Of a DNA stretch of 64,000 nucleotides, positions 1 to 8,896 are shown piece by piece. The DNA lies in assembly GCA_000634115.1 (NCBI GenBank), contig JFLJ01000137.1, positions 1 to 64,000 on the forward strand, in the 5' to 3' direction. The notes below the pieces were generated by a model. That model had not been told where the DNA came from. It ran no database searches and was given only the letters and a program-made list of their open reading frames with translations. Each line of letters begins with the position of its first letter. Position 1 is the first letter of the stretch. The translations under genes and the position numbers were made by a program. The stretch is from Prochlorococcus sp. scB241_528O2. GTDB lineage: Bacteria > Cyanobacteriota > Cyanobacteriia > PCC-6307 > Cyanobiaceae.

Positions 1-179
1 TGAAAATTTTGTTATCAACTATATATTAATTCCATAAAAGTTTTGATCAATAATTTTTATAATTTAATTTCCTAAAAATCCAAAAATATATTTTTATTTT
101 TTATTAATATTCAACACGTTACATTTTGTGGACTTACTAAAGTTAGTTTGTAATGATATATCTAATAAATTAAGTCTTA

Positions 180-1550
180 ATGGTTTGCGGAAGCAAAAAG
201 AAGTCATATCTTAAATCCCAAAATTTAAAGATTTTTGGCCAAGGTAAAGTAAATGGAATAGTTGAAATAAGTGGCGCAAAAAATTCGGCCTTAGTATTAC
301 TAGTAGCAACATTACTAACTAATGAAAGAATAATTCTTGAGAATGTTCCTCGTCTTACTGATATTGAAAAAATGGAAAATATCCTTAAGAATTTAGGAGT
401 TAATTTAGTAGATAAAAATAACAAATTAGAGATAGATTCAAAAAATATTTCTTTTAAAGAACTTCCATATGAACTTGTTAATGGACTAAGAGCTAGTTTC
501 TTTTGCATCGGTGCACTTTTGAGTAAATTTGGAGAGGCTACAGTTCCCTTACCTGGAGGGTGCAAAATTGGCTCAAGACCAATAGATGAACACATTAATG
601 GACTTAAAGCATTAGGGGCGGAAATTATTATTGAAGAAGGAATTGTCAAAGCAAAAATAAAGGGAAAGAAAAATAAACTTCATGGTACCAATATCAAATT
701 AAAATGCCCAAGCGTAGGTGCAACGGAAACACTCATAATGGCTGCATCATTAGCAGAAGGAAGAACTATTATTGAGAATGCTGCAAGAGAACCTGAAGTT
801 CAAGATTTATGCCACATGCTTAATAAAATGGGGGCAAAAATTTACAACTCTGGTAAACAAAATATAATTATCGATGGAGTTAACAAGCTTGGTGGATGTA
901 CTCATAAAGTAATTCCAGATCGAATAGAAGCTGGAACTTTTCTAATAGCTGCTGCTGCAACTTCTTCTACAATAAGAATTTCTCCTGTTATTCCTAATCA
1001 TCTTAAAGCTGTTATCAATAAGCTTCAAGAGAGTGGGAGTGAAATTACGATCAAAGATAATTCAATTACAATCAAAGGTAAAGAGATAAAAGGAGTAGAT
1101 ATTAATACAGCTCCCTTTCCAGGATTTCCTACTGATTTGCAGGCACCATTTACAGCTCTTATGACTATCGCCAATGGTGAATCTAAGATAACTGAAACAA
1201 TTTTCGAAAACAGAATGAATCACATTCATTTACTTAATAAAATGGGTGCCAACATAAAATTAAATAAAAATGTAGCGCATATTAAAGGTGTTAAAACAAT
1301 TAAGGGTATGAATCTAGTTGGCTCAGATTTAAGATCATCAGCTGCATTAATAATTGCTGGGATTATCGCTAAAGGCATTAGTAGGGTATATGGTTTAGAA
1401 CATTTGGATAGAGGCTATGAAAATTTTGAATCAAAACTAAAAACATTAGGTATTGAAATAACTAGAGAATTGAGTATAGAAAACCTTTCGGAGAAAGAAT
1501 ATAAAATTAATCCAGAATTAGAGGAAATCCGACATATTAAAGCAGCCTAA
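180..1550 (+). CDS. murA: UDP-N-acetylglucosamine 1-carboxyvinyltransferase
   Basis: MurA transfers enolpyruvate from PEP to UDP-GlcNAc, the first committed step of peptidoglycan precursor synthesis in the cytoplasm. The N-terminal ISGAKNSA motif (residues 30-37) and the active-site loop PGGCKIGSRP carrying the catalytic cysteine (C128) are both clear, and the two-lobed EPSP-synthase-like fold can be followed to the end. At 456 residues it is slightly long for the family (about 420) because of about 15 extra N-terminal residues and a C-terminal tail. The ATG at 180 is the first in frame; a start inside the lysine-rich N-terminus is possible. It stands alone, and the next plus-strand gene is a tRNA. 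Function is assigned with high confidence. Confidence 0.96.
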   Translation: MVCGSKKKSYLKSQNLKIFGQGKVNGIVEISGAKNSALVLLVATLLTNERIILENVPRLTDIEKMENILKNLGVNLVDKNNKLEIDSKNISFKELPYELVNGLRASFFCIGALLSKFGEATVPLPGGCKIGSRPIDEHINGLKALGAEIIIEEGIVKAKIKGKKNKLHGTNIKLKCPSVGATETLIMAASLAEGRTIIENAAREPEVQDLCHMLNKMGAKIYNSGKQNIIIDGVNKLGGCTHKVIPDRIEAGTFLIAAAATSSTIRISPVIPNHLKAVINKLQESGSEITIKDNSITIKGKEIKGVDINTAPFPGFPTDLQAPFTALMTIANGESKITETIFENRMNHIHLLNKMGANIKLNKNVAHIKGVKTIKGMNLVGSDLRSSAALIIAGIIAKGISRVYGLEHLDRGYENFESKLKTLGIEITRELSIENLSEKEYKINPELEEIRHIKAA

Positions 1551-1584
1551 AAAATCAAATATATTTCAATGCTGAATAAATCAA

Positions 1585-1695
1585 TTAAATATAAGCAATA
1601 TTAATTAAAGAAATACAACCAAAAAACAAAAGTAACATCACTAAAAAACGATTAGACCAAATTTTACTTAAACCATTAAATTGAAAGTTATTCAT
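1585..1695 (-). CDS. Tiny ORF, 36 aa, single hydrophobic segment
   Basis: The ORF starts MNNFQFNGLSKIWSNRF and continues into a hydrophobic stretch of about 17 residues (LVMLLLFFGCISLINIA). This is the layout of a one-pass membrane protein with a short N-terminal head. Its ATG overlaps the TGA of the upstream 34-residue ORF in an ATGA junction, which suggests translational coupling. It lies in the 530-bp spacer between murA and tRNA-Leu, which otherwise has no gene. The size resembles low-molecular-weight photosynthetic or respiratory complex subunits, but I do not recognise the family. It could be a chance ORF, although the coupled pair argues against that. Confidence 0.4.
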   Translation of the reverse strand: MNNFQFNGLSKIWSNRFLVMLLLFFGCISLINIAYI

Positions 1696-1796
1696 ACCCA
1701 AGTTCCGCCATTATTTCCAAAAGCTGTAAGTATAGTTACTGCAAGAAAAAGATAAGGCGCAAATTTTAAAGACAATTTTTTTTGAGTTTTAGACAT
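1692..1796 (-). CDS. Tiny ORF, 34 aa, hydrophobic core
   Basis: The protein starts MSKTQKKLSLKFAPYLFLAV and ends GNNGGTWV: a basic head, a hydrophobic core of about 14 residues and a short Gly/Asn-rich tail. Such a layout suits a small membrane subunit inserted with the lysines on the cytoplasmic side. It is followed by the 36-residue ORF through a 4-base ATGA overlap. An AT-rich -10-like stretch precedes it on the minus strand (around 1805-1825). I cannot name the family. Two short membrane ORFs overlapping in this way is the main reason to take both seriously. Confidence 0.42.
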   Translation of the reverse strand: MSKTQKKLSLKFAPYLFLAVTILTAFGNNGGTWV

Positions 1797-2082
1797 TAAT
1801 TTTTTTTATTTAATATAGCATAATATTACTTAATATGAAGCTTTTCTTTAAAAGTAATAGGTTTATGTCTTACTTAGCTACATAAATGTATCATATATGT
1901 TTAGCTATAGGTTTTTCTCGTATTATTTGTTATCAAATCCAATGAAAGATTCTACCTTTTTAGTTGCAAAACATTATTTGAGTCCACAAGTAATCTTGAT
2001 CACTTACTTTTAACCGCAAAATGCATAGTCAATAAAATCATTTTTGTTATAATAAAAAAGTTCATTATTTTTCAAAAACCTT
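1797..2082. other. Intergenic spacer upstream of tRNA-Leu
   Basis: This AT-rich spacer shows no credible ORF on either strand. It should hold the promoter of the tiny minus-strand ORF pair at its left end and that of tRNA-Leu at its right end. No repeat or hairpin with a T-run was seen in it. Confidence 0.5.
2048..2053 (+). promoter_or_regulatory. Perfect -10 box (TATAAT) for tRNA-Leu
   Basis: TATAAT lies about 30 bp upstream of the mature tRNA-Leu 5' end, which would place transcription initiation near 2060. No good -35 hexamer sits at 17 bp, which is common in this kind of genome. Assignment rests on position and hexamer only. Confidence 0.5.
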
Positions 2083-2164
2083 GGGAGCGTGGTGGAATTG
2101 GTAGACGCACCGCACTCAAAATGCGGCACCTTCGGGTATGTCGGTTCAAGTCCGACCGCTCCCA
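2083..2164 (+). tRNA. tRNA-Leu (anticodon CAA)
   Basis: The acceptor stem GGGAGCG pairs with CGCTCCC, followed by discriminator A at 2164. The anticodon stem CCGCA/TGCGG encloses the loop CTCAAAA, giving anticodon CAA (codon UUG). A long variable arm and the GGTTCAAGTCC T-arm complete a class II leucine tRNA of 82 nt. CCA is not encoded. argD begins six bases downstream. Confidence 0.97.
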
Positions 2165-2169
2165 CTTTG

Positions 2170-3345
2170 ATGAATACTTATAGTCGATTCGATATATCTT
2201 TCAAAAAAGGAAAAGGTTGTTGGCTTTGGGATAAAAAAGGTAAAAAGTATCTTGATGCAGTCGCAGGGATAGCTACTTGTAGTCTTGGTCATAGCGATAG
2301 AGTTTTAAGAAGAAAGTTATCAAATCAACTAAAAAAGATTCAACACATTTCAAATCTCTACAACATTGAAGAACAAGAGCAATTAAGTAGAACTTTAATA
2401 AATATTAGTTGTGCTGAAAGCGTTTTTTTCTGCAATAGTGGAGCGGAAGCAAATGAATCAGCCATTAAATTAATTAAGAAATATGGAAATGCAACAAATG
2501 AAAGTAAAGAGTCAATTATTCTCGCAGCTGAATCTAGTTTTCATGGCAGAACACTAGCCGCCTTGAGTGCTACTGGTCAACCTAAATACCAAAAAGGTTT
2601 CGAACCAATGATTAAAGGGTTCAAATTTTTTAAATTTAACAATTTTGATTCTGTAAAAAAATTATTTGATGAATGTGAAAATAATGATCAAAAAATTTCT
2701 GGCGTTTTAGTTGAACCAATACAAGGAGAAGGTGGAGTAATACCTGGAAGTAAAAGATTTTTTAAAAGCTTAAGAGAAATATGCGATAAACATAATTCTC
2801 TTCTCATTTTTGATGAAGTCCAAAGTGGGGTAGGTCGAACTGGGAAAATGTGGGGCTATCAGAATTTAGGAATTGAACCTGATGGATTTACTCTCGCCAA
2901 AGGATTAGGTGGAGGTCACGCAATTGGAGCATTATTGGTAAAAGAAAAAGCTAATATTTTTTCTCCTGGAGACCATGCAAGTACTTTTGGAGGAAATCCG
3001 TTCGCCTGTAAGGCTGCCTTAACTGTATTGGAAGAAATCAATAAAAGAAATCTTGTCAATAATGTTTATTTAAGAGGGAAACAATTAAGTACTGGCTTTG
3101 AAGAATTATCAAAAAAATTTCCTAATATTATCAACAGTAAAAGGGGTTTAGGTTTAATACAAGGTCTTGTTATTAATGATAATTATACAGATGCAAAAAA
3201 AATCACATTAAAAGCTTTTGAAAAAGGATTACTTGTAGTCCCCGCAGGTGGAAACGTTGTTAGGATTGTCCCGCCATTAATTATATCTAGACGAGAAATT
3301 AGCATCCTTTTAGATAAACTAAATTCTATTTTTGAAGAGATATAG
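2170..3345 (+). CDS. argD: Acetylornithine aminotransferase
   Basis: ArgD is a PLP-dependent class III aminotransferase converting N-acetylglutamate semialdehyde to N-acetylornithine in arginine synthesis. Visible signatures are the NSGAEANESAIK segment, the cofactor-binding LIFDEVQSGVGRTG stretch and the Schiff-base lysine in FTLAKGLGGGHAIGA. I place the start at ATG 2170, giving 391 residues with N-terminus MNTYSRFDISFKKGKG, as usual for the family. The frame is open further upstream to 2089, but those 27 codons are the body of tRNA-Leu and cannot be the natural N-terminus. folC follows 14 bp later and is probably co-transcribed. Confidence 0.95.
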   Translation: MNTYSRFDISFKKGKGCWLWDKKGKKYLDAVAGIATCSLGHSDRVLRRKLSNQLKKIQHISNLYNIEEQEQLSRTLINISCAESVFFCNSGAEANESAIKLIKKYGNATNESKESIILAAESSFHGRTLAALSATGQPKYQKGFEPMIKGFKFFKFNNFDSVKKLFDECENNDQKISGVLVEPIQGEGGVIPGSKRFFKSLREICDKHNSLLIFDEVQSGVGRTGKMWGYQNLGIEPDGFTLAKGLGGGHAIGALLVKEKANIFSPGDHASTFGGNPFACKAALTVLEEINKRNLVNNVYLRGKQLSTGFEELSKKFPNIINSKRGLGLIQGLVINDNYTDAKKITLKAFEKGLLVVPAGGNVVRIVPPLIISRREISILLDKLNSIFEEI

Positions 3346-3359
3346 ACCTTTAAAAAATT

Positions 3360-4592
3360 GTGAAAAATACTAATTTAAAACCTTTTGAATTAATATCGCC
3401 TAAATCCGAAAGGGATAATATCAAGTTAGGTTTATCTAGGATTAGAAATGTTCTGCGAGAACTTGGTAATCCTTGCGGGAATATTCCCGCAATACAAATT
3501 ATTGGAACTAATGGGAAAGGCTCTATTGCAGCATTTTTAGAGAGTATACTTTTTGAAGCTAAAAAGAATTTTGGTGTAACTACTTCTCCTCACCTTTTTG
3601 ATATATCTGAGAGAATTAGAATTAATAAAAAAAATATTAACAAAAATGATTTTGAAAAAATTTATAGAGTAATTGAAGAAAAATTTTCAAAATATGAATT
3701 AACTCCTTTTGAAAAAATTATATGCTGTGCACTAAATTTTTTTAATAGCAAGCAAGTTGAATTGCTGATTCTTGAAGCTGGATTAGGAGGGCGATTAGAC
3801 GCTACAACAGCTCATCAATTAAGGCCAATAATAGCTATTGGGAACATTGGCTTAGACCATAAAGAATTTCTTGGAGATACTATTGAAAAAATTACAATTG
3901 AAAAATTAGCAGTTATTGAAAAGAACTCAATTGTTATCTCGTGCAATCAAAACAGTAAAGTTGAAAATTTAATAAACAATAAAATTGAAGAGGTTGGAGC
4001 GGAAATTATCTGGAAAAATTCAATTTCAGATAGATATCAGCTTGGATTGAAAGGAATTTTCCAAAAGCAAAATGCTTCAGTCGCGATTGGGGCGATTGAG
4101 GCTTTAAATAAATTGGGATTCAATATTAAAGAAAAACATATTTATGAAGGTCTTAAAAAAACAACTTGGAAAGGAAGGCTTGAAATAATAAATTATTTAA
4201 ACAAAAAAATACTTGTAGATTGTGCGCATAACCTTCCTGCGGCAAAAGCACTTTCAAATGAGCGAAACAACTGGGTGTATGAAGAAGAGGGCATTTATTG
4301 GATTTTAGGTGTTCAAAAACAAAAAGATATATATGCAATATTAAAAATACTTCTAAAGAAAAATGATCACTTATTACTTGTGCCAGTTCCAAATCAACCT
4401 AGTTGGAAGTTAAAAGAACTCTACGAAATTAAAGGCATTGACTTGCAACAAATAACTGAGTTTGAGACCTTTGAATTAGCTATTGAGTATTTATTTGCCC
4501 TTAAAAAATGGCCACTTAATCTTCCTGTTTTAACAGGTTCAATTTTTTTAGTTGCAGAGTTTATGAAGTTTGCAAATAAACAGAAATATTAA
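3360..4592 (+). CDS. folC: Folylpolyglutamate synthase / dihydrofolate synthase
   Basis: FolC adds glutamate to dihydropteroate and/or folates in the cytoplasm. The Mur-ligase-like P-loop IIGTNGKGSIAAF (about residue 47), the SERIRINKK segment and the LEAGLGGRLDATT motif are diagnostic, and the C-terminal domain carries VDCAHN. The 410-residue length is typical. The start is a GTG at 3360, 14 bp after argD. The gene ends in a 4-bp tail-to-tail overlap with the minus-strand FAD oxidoreductase. Whether it has both activities cannot be read from sequence alone. Confidence 0.93.
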   Translation: MKNTNLKPFELISPKSERDNIKLGLSRIRNVLRELGNPCGNIPAIQIIGTNGKGSIAAFLESILFEAKKNFGVTTSPHLFDISERIRINKKNINKNDFEKIYRVIEEKFSKYELTPFEKIICCALNFFNSKQVELLILEAGLGGRLDATTAHQLRPIIAIGNIGLDHKEFLGDTIEKITIEKLAVIEKNSIVISCNQNSKVENLINNKIEEVGAEIIWKNSISDRYQLGLKGIFQKQNASVAIGAIEALNKLGFNIKEKHIYEGLKKTTWKGRLEIINYLNKKILVDCAHNLPAAKALSNERNNWVYEEEGIYWILGVQKQKDIYAILKILLKKNDHLLLVPVPNQPSWKLKELYEIKGIDLQQITEFETFELAIEYLFALKKWPLNLPVLTGSIFLVAEFMKFANKQKY

Positions 4593-5944
4593 ATATTAAA
4601 TTGTTCTTTTATTTCCCAACCCTCTAATTTACCTGGATTCAATAGTCCTTTAGGATCAAATTTTAGTTTCGCTTTTACTTGATCAGCATCCACCACTCCA
4701 AGGCCTCCGCCTTCGACAGTTAAAACATGGGGATTAAAAATAAACGCTCCCAGATTCTTACAATCATCCATTATTTCATTTAATTCTTCTACTCCATTCC
4801 ACTTTAATACTGGCAAAGCAGCTAATCGAGGTGATCCTTGCTGTGAGACTGCCTCTATATGCCATAGTACTTTTTTATTCCATTTTTTTCTTATAACACT
4901 AATCAACTCTAGTTCATTATTCAATGGCAAAAGCATCTGTAAATATGTCCAATTTTTATCCCTAGATCTCATATGAAGAGTTGTATGATTCCATACGACT
5001 TCAGAAATTCCATTAACGAGTTTTTCTTCTTCTCCAAGAAGAGAAAATTCAACATTGAATTTTTTACATATCGGCTCGATTGTTCTTATCCCTCCGAGAG
5101 TAGTTTGAATTAATATCTTGTGGCTTCTAGCTTTACTTTTAAACCATGTTGGCATTTGATCTACAATTTCTCCTTCAAGAATTGCCCCTAGTTTCAGATC
5201 AATTGCCGCACTAGTAAGAGTTTTTAATATTTCTATTGTTTTTTTAAATTCAATACAGTCTATAACTATTGAATACCACCTACGTTTGATATCAGTAGCA
5301 AGTAATAAAGAAGTAATGATTCCATTAGTCCCGTAAGCATGATTTAAAGGTTCTGATTCTTCAGCATTGAATTTTAATAATTCAGGTTTTTCATTCATTG
5401 TCACTGCTTCTAAACCTATAAGATTGCCAGGATCTCTTAAGAATCCCCACCTAATTGATCCAATCCCTCCTGATCCTCCTGCAATAAAGCCTCCAATTGT
5501 AGCGGTTTTCCAAGTACTAGGAAGCAACCTTAATTCCCTACCATATTTCTCTAATTGTTTGTTCAAATCTCCCATTACACAGCCAGACTGGACTTTTACA
5601 AAACCTGTATCTGGATCAAAGTCTTCTAGCTTATCAAAGCGATTCATATGCATAACAACTCCCTTAAACAAAGGGACTGCTTGTCCATAATTACCAGTAC
5701 CTGAACCCCTTAAAGTAAGTGGGATAGAAAATTCCCAACAAATTTCTGCTACTTTCATTAATGCATTATGGTCACTAGGTCTTACCACCAAATCAGCAAA
5801 ACAACCATCTAATTTTTCGGTAAGAACAGGAGAATAGTTATAAAAATCTTTTGAAAGTCTTTTTACGTCAGATTGGCTTTCTATAATTTCTAAGTTATTA
5901 ACTTGTCTAAAGTTTTCTATAAATTTTAGATTATTTGATGACAT
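4589..5944 (-). CDS. FAD-binding oxidoreductase, GlcD/D-lactate dehydrogenase type
   Basis: This is a member of the FAD-linked oxidase family (PCMH-type FAD domain, then a GlcD-like C-terminal domain). The FAD domain is visible at about residues 40-215: VVRPSDHNALMKVAEIC, LTLRGSGTGNYGQAVP and ATIGGFIAGGSGGIGS. The C-terminus ends in FDPKGLLNPGKLEGWE, the family signature. Likely substrates are 2-hydroxy acids such as glycolate or D-lactate, but the residues seen do not settle which. No CCG/GlcF iron-sulfur partner is adjacent. The upstream neighbour on the same strand, 39 bp away, is the cytosine-deaminase-like gene, which may share the transcript. Confidence 0.85.
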   Translation of the reverse strand: MSSNNLKFIENFRQVNNLEIIESQSDVKRLSKDFYNYSPVLTEKLDGCFADLVVRPSDHNALMKVAEICWEFSIPLTLRGSGTGNYGQAVPLFKGVVMHMNRFDKLEDFDPDTGFVKVQSGCVMGDLNKQLEKYGRELRLLPSTWKTATIGGFIAGGSGGIGSIRWGFLRDPGNLIGLEAVTMNEKPELLKFNAEESEPLNHAYGTNGIITSLLLATDIKRRWYSIVIDCIEFKKTIEILKTLTSAAIDLKLGAILEGEIVDQMPTWFKSKARSHKILIQTTLGGIRTIEPICKKFNVEFSLLGEEEKLVNGISEVVWNHTTLHMRSRDKNWTYLQMLLPLNNELELISVIRKKWNKKVLWHIEAVSQQGSPRLAALPVLKWNGVEELNEIMDDCKNLGAFIFNPHVLTVEGGGLGVVDADQVKAKLKFDPKGLLNPGKLEGWEIKEQFNI

Positions 5945-5983
5945 TAAGAATTTTTTCTATATTTTGTATTTAAATCTAGTCGA

Positions 5984-7216
5984 TTAGTAAAGTAAATCGC
6001 CTTTTATAAAAACTTTTCTTTTTAAAGTGCTCGAAAAAACATCTGCCCACCTTTGTGCATCTAAAATCACGAAGTCAGCAGGACAACCCTTTTTGATTAA
6101 ACCATCCCATTTTAAATTTAATAATCTGCTTGGAGCTAAAAAAATAGAAGACAGAGTCATTCTCTCCCAAGGATTTAGCTGAAGCATAGGTATTGAGCAA
6201 GACATCATATAAAAGGGATCAAAATTACCAAATGGATACCAAGGATCCTGAACGTTATCACTACCAATAGATACATCCACATGTAATTGTTGTAATTGTT
6301 TTATTGGCGCAACTGGTCTATTTAAAGAGGTAGTTTTATTATTTCGATTGAGTAGCCAAAAATTTGTCAAAGGTAAAGCGATAACTTTAATATTTTTCTC
6401 AGCGATTTTTTTTCCTAAATCTAGAATCTCACTATCTTTTAGTGAAATAAGACTGCTCAAATGACTACAAGTAATCGGAATGCTAATTTTTAGATTTTCG
6501 ATTGTTTCTAATAAAACTTTTATTCCTGCTCCAGGTTCAATAGTTGACTCATCTATGTGTAAATCAATTTCTAATTTGTATTTACTCGCGAGAAGTAGCA
6601 TCTTTGCGAGAAATTTGCTTGTATCTTTTTTATTAAAAGGGGGAACAATAACACCTCCTAAAATACCTCCATGAGAGGATAATAATTTTGCTAACTCTTC
6701 TCCATTTGAAGTATCCCAGAATTCTAGTGGTGCTAAAGCAACGAATTGTAATGTCAACTCAGATAAATATTTTTTTTGTAATTTAAAAAGCTGAATCCAA
6801 ATATCAATCGATTGACTTTTGTATGTATCAATATGACTTCTAATAGCTCGGTATCCATTTTTTATGGCAAGTTTCAATGATTTCTCAACTCTCTCTATGA
6901 CTTTATCTGTAGTTCTAGTTTTATGTTCTTCGAGATTTACTGATAATGCACCTCCATAGTTTGATTCCAGATTAGGAAAATCCGCCCATGTAAAAGATTT
7001 ATCAAAATGTGAATGCGTCTCAACAAATCTTGGGAGTAAAATATTTTTTGGTTTTTTATCTGTATTTCTTAAAGGCTTTAATTCAGAAACAAATCCATTC
7101 TCCCAAGCTATGGCAACAGAACATAAATCTTCTACATCAATATTGAGGTTATCAAAATCTTCTATAAAAAAAAGGCTTCTGGGAATAAGAACCTCAGCTG
7201 TGCCGGAATTACTCAA
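5984..7216 (-). CDS. Cytosine-deaminase-like amidohydrolase
   Basis: The protein is a metal-dependent hydrolase of the amidohydrolase superfamily, closest to the CodA-type group. Metal-ligand motifs appear in the expected order: ETHSHFDKSFTW near residue 62, then DLHIDES, then TCSHLSS, and finally the IGSDNVQDPWYPFG segment with the catalytic aspartate. The C-terminal strand with the PADFVILDA motif belongs to the small beta-sandwich domain. At 410 residues it matches family length. The start is a TTG at 7216. True substrate is uncertain, since members act on cytosine, creatinine or other cyclic amides. It lies upstream of the FAD oxidoreductase, so a shared catabolic role is possible. Confidence 0.82.
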   Translation of the reverse strand: MSNSGTAEVLIPRSLFFIEDFDNLNIDVEDLCSVAIAWENGFVSELKPLRNTDKKPKNILLPRFVETHSHFDKSFTWADFPNLESNYGGALSVNLEEHKTRTTDKVIERVEKSLKLAIKNGYRAIRSHIDTYKSQSIDIWIQLFKLQKKYLSELTLQFVALAPLEFWDTSNGEELAKLLSSHGGILGGVIVPPFNKKDTSKFLAKMLLLASKYKLEIDLHIDESTIEPGAGIKVLLETIENLKISIPITCSHLSSLISLKDSEILDLGKKIAEKNIKVIALPLTNFWLLNRNNKTTSLNRPVAPIKQLQQLHVDVSIGSDNVQDPWYPFGNFDPFYMMSCSIPMLQLNPWERMTLSSIFLAPSRLLNLKWDGLIKKGCPADFVILDAQRWADVFSSTLKRKVFIKGDLLY

Positions 7217-7344
7217 AATTTTAAATTTTCTTTTATCTTAAAACATTAGAAAACATTACTGAAAAAGAAAATAATTCAAATTGCGCTTAAAGATAAAAAT
7301 AACTATGAAAAATTACCCTTGAGTTGGTAAATTTATATATGTAA

Positions 7345-7418
7345 GGCGGGCGTCGCCAATTGGTTAAGGCAGCGGCTTGTGGCGCCGCTATTCGGGGGTT
7401 CGAATCCCCTCGCTCGCC
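7345..7418 (+). tRNA. tRNA-His (anticodon GTG)
   Basis: The extra 5' G (position -1, at 7345) opposite C73 (7418) is the hallmark of histidine tRNA. Acceptor GCGGGCG pairs with CGCTCGC. The anticodon stem GCGGC/GCCGC encloses TTGTGGC, giving GTG. The T-arm GGGGTTCGAATCCCC is intact. CCA is not encoded. Confidence 0.97.
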
Positions 7419-7489
7419 CTCAAAAAATTGCATCAAGATTATTTAATTTGTAATTTTGAATTAAAGAATCATAAAAAATTCCTAGCAAA

Positions 7490-8884
7490 GTGCTAACAAA
7501 AACAAAACAAGAAGAAAAAAAAATTCCAAATAATCCAACTAATGGTAGTTATTGGATAACAACATTTGGATGCCAAATGAACAAAGCCGATTCTGAGAGA
7601 ATGGCTGGAACATTAGAGAAAATGGGATACATCAGAGCAGATCATGAATTAAATGCCGATTTGGTCTTATACAATACGTGTACAATCAGAGATAATGCAG
7701 AACAAAAAGTTTATAGCTTTCTAGGAAGACAAGCAAAAAGAAAGCACAAAACCCCTAACTTAAAACTCGTTGTTGCTGGTTGCCTTGCTCAGCAAGAGGG
7801 AGAGTCCTTACTTAGAAGGGTGCCAGAATTAGATCTAGTAATGGGGCCTCAACACGTTAATAACCTTGAGAACTTATTGGTTAAGGTTGATTTAGGTAAT
7901 CAAGTCGCTGCTACAGAGGAAACCTTCATTTCTGAAGACATAACAAGTGCGAGAAGAGAAAGCTCTATTTGTGGTTGGGTGAATATCATATATGGATGCA
8001 ATGAAAGATGTTCATATTGTGTAGTTCCCTCTGTAAGAGGTAAAGAGCAATCAAGATATCCAAATGCGATAAAAAGTGAGATACAAAAATTAGCGGATGA
8101 TAATTTTAAAGAAATTACTCTTTTAGGGCAGAATATTGATGCGTATGGAAGAGATCTTCCAGGAACGACAAAAGAGGGAAGAAAAGAAAATACTCTAACT
8201 GATCTTTTATATTACATTCATGATGTTAATGGGATTAGTAGAATTAGATTTGCTACTAGTCATCCAAGATATTTTTCAAAAAGATTGATTCACGCTTGTT
8301 ATCATTTGGATAAAGTTTGTGAACATTTCCATATTCCCTTCCAAAGTGGGAATGATGAAATCTTAAAGCAAATGTCTAGAGGATACACTATCAAAAAGTA
8401 TAAAAATATCATTGAGAATATAAGATCATTAATGCCAAATGCATCAATCACAGCTGATGCTATAGTTGCTTTCCCAGGAGAAACAGAACAACAATATCAA
8501 GATACATTGAGACTTGTATCAGATATTGGTTTTGACCAAGTAAACACAGCAGCATACTCTCCAAGACCAAATACTCCTGCGGCAGTTTGGAGTAATCAAA
8601 TTCCTGAAGAAGTAAAAAAAGCAAGATTGCAAGAAATAAATGCTTTGGTCGAGACTACTGCTAGAAGCAGAAATCAAAGATACATTAACAATATTGAAGG
8701 TGTCTTAATTGAGGGTATAAATCCAAAAAATTCATCACAAATTATGGGTAGAACAAGAACAAATAGATTAACTTTCGTAAAGATTCCCAAAAACATTAAA
8801 TTTAATTTTTCATTAGGAGACGAGATAGATGTCAGAATAAATGAAGCAAGACCTTTTTCTTTGACAGGTGAACTTTGCATATAA
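7490..8884 (+). CDS. miaB: tRNA-2-methylthio-N6-isopentenyladenosine synthase MiaB
   Basis: MiaB is a radical-SAM methylthiotransferase that modifies i6A37 of tRNAs reading U-starting codons. The N-terminal MTTase domain holds three cysteines (C28 in TTFGCQMN, C64 in YNTCTIR, C98 in AGCLAQQ) for one Fe-S cluster. The radical-SAM triad C170/C174/C177 in GCNERCSYC holds the other. The C-terminal region after residue 390 is the TRAM domain. The length of 464 residues is typical. The start is a GTG at 7490, and ddl follows 12 bp later. Confidence 0.95.
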   Translation: MLTKTKQEEKKIPNNPTNGSYWITTFGCQMNKADSERMAGTLEKMGYIRADHELNADLVLYNTCTIRDNAEQKVYSFLGRQAKRKHKTPNLKLVVAGCLAQQEGESLLRRVPELDLVMGPQHVNNLENLLVKVDLGNQVAATEETFISEDITSARRESSICGWVNIIYGCNERCSYCVVPSVRGKEQSRYPNAIKSEIQKLADDNFKEITLLGQNIDAYGRDLPGTTKEGRKENTLTDLLYYIHDVNGISRIRFATSHPRYFSKRLIHACYHLDKVCEHFHIPFQSGNDEILKQMSRGYTIKKYKNIIENIRSLMPNASITADAIVAFPGETEQQYQDTLRLVSDIGFDQVNTAAYSPRPNTPAAVWSNQIPEEVKKARLQEINALVETTARSRNQRYINNIEGVLIEGINPKNSSQIMGRTRTNRLTFVKIPKNIKFNFSLGDEIDVRINEARPFSLTGELCI

Positions 8885-8896
8885 TTTTTATAAATA

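Noticed and set aside
170-649. 159-codon open frame on the minus strand inside murA
   Set aside because: It is the antisense shadow of a clear MurA coding region, with no motif and no separate spacing.
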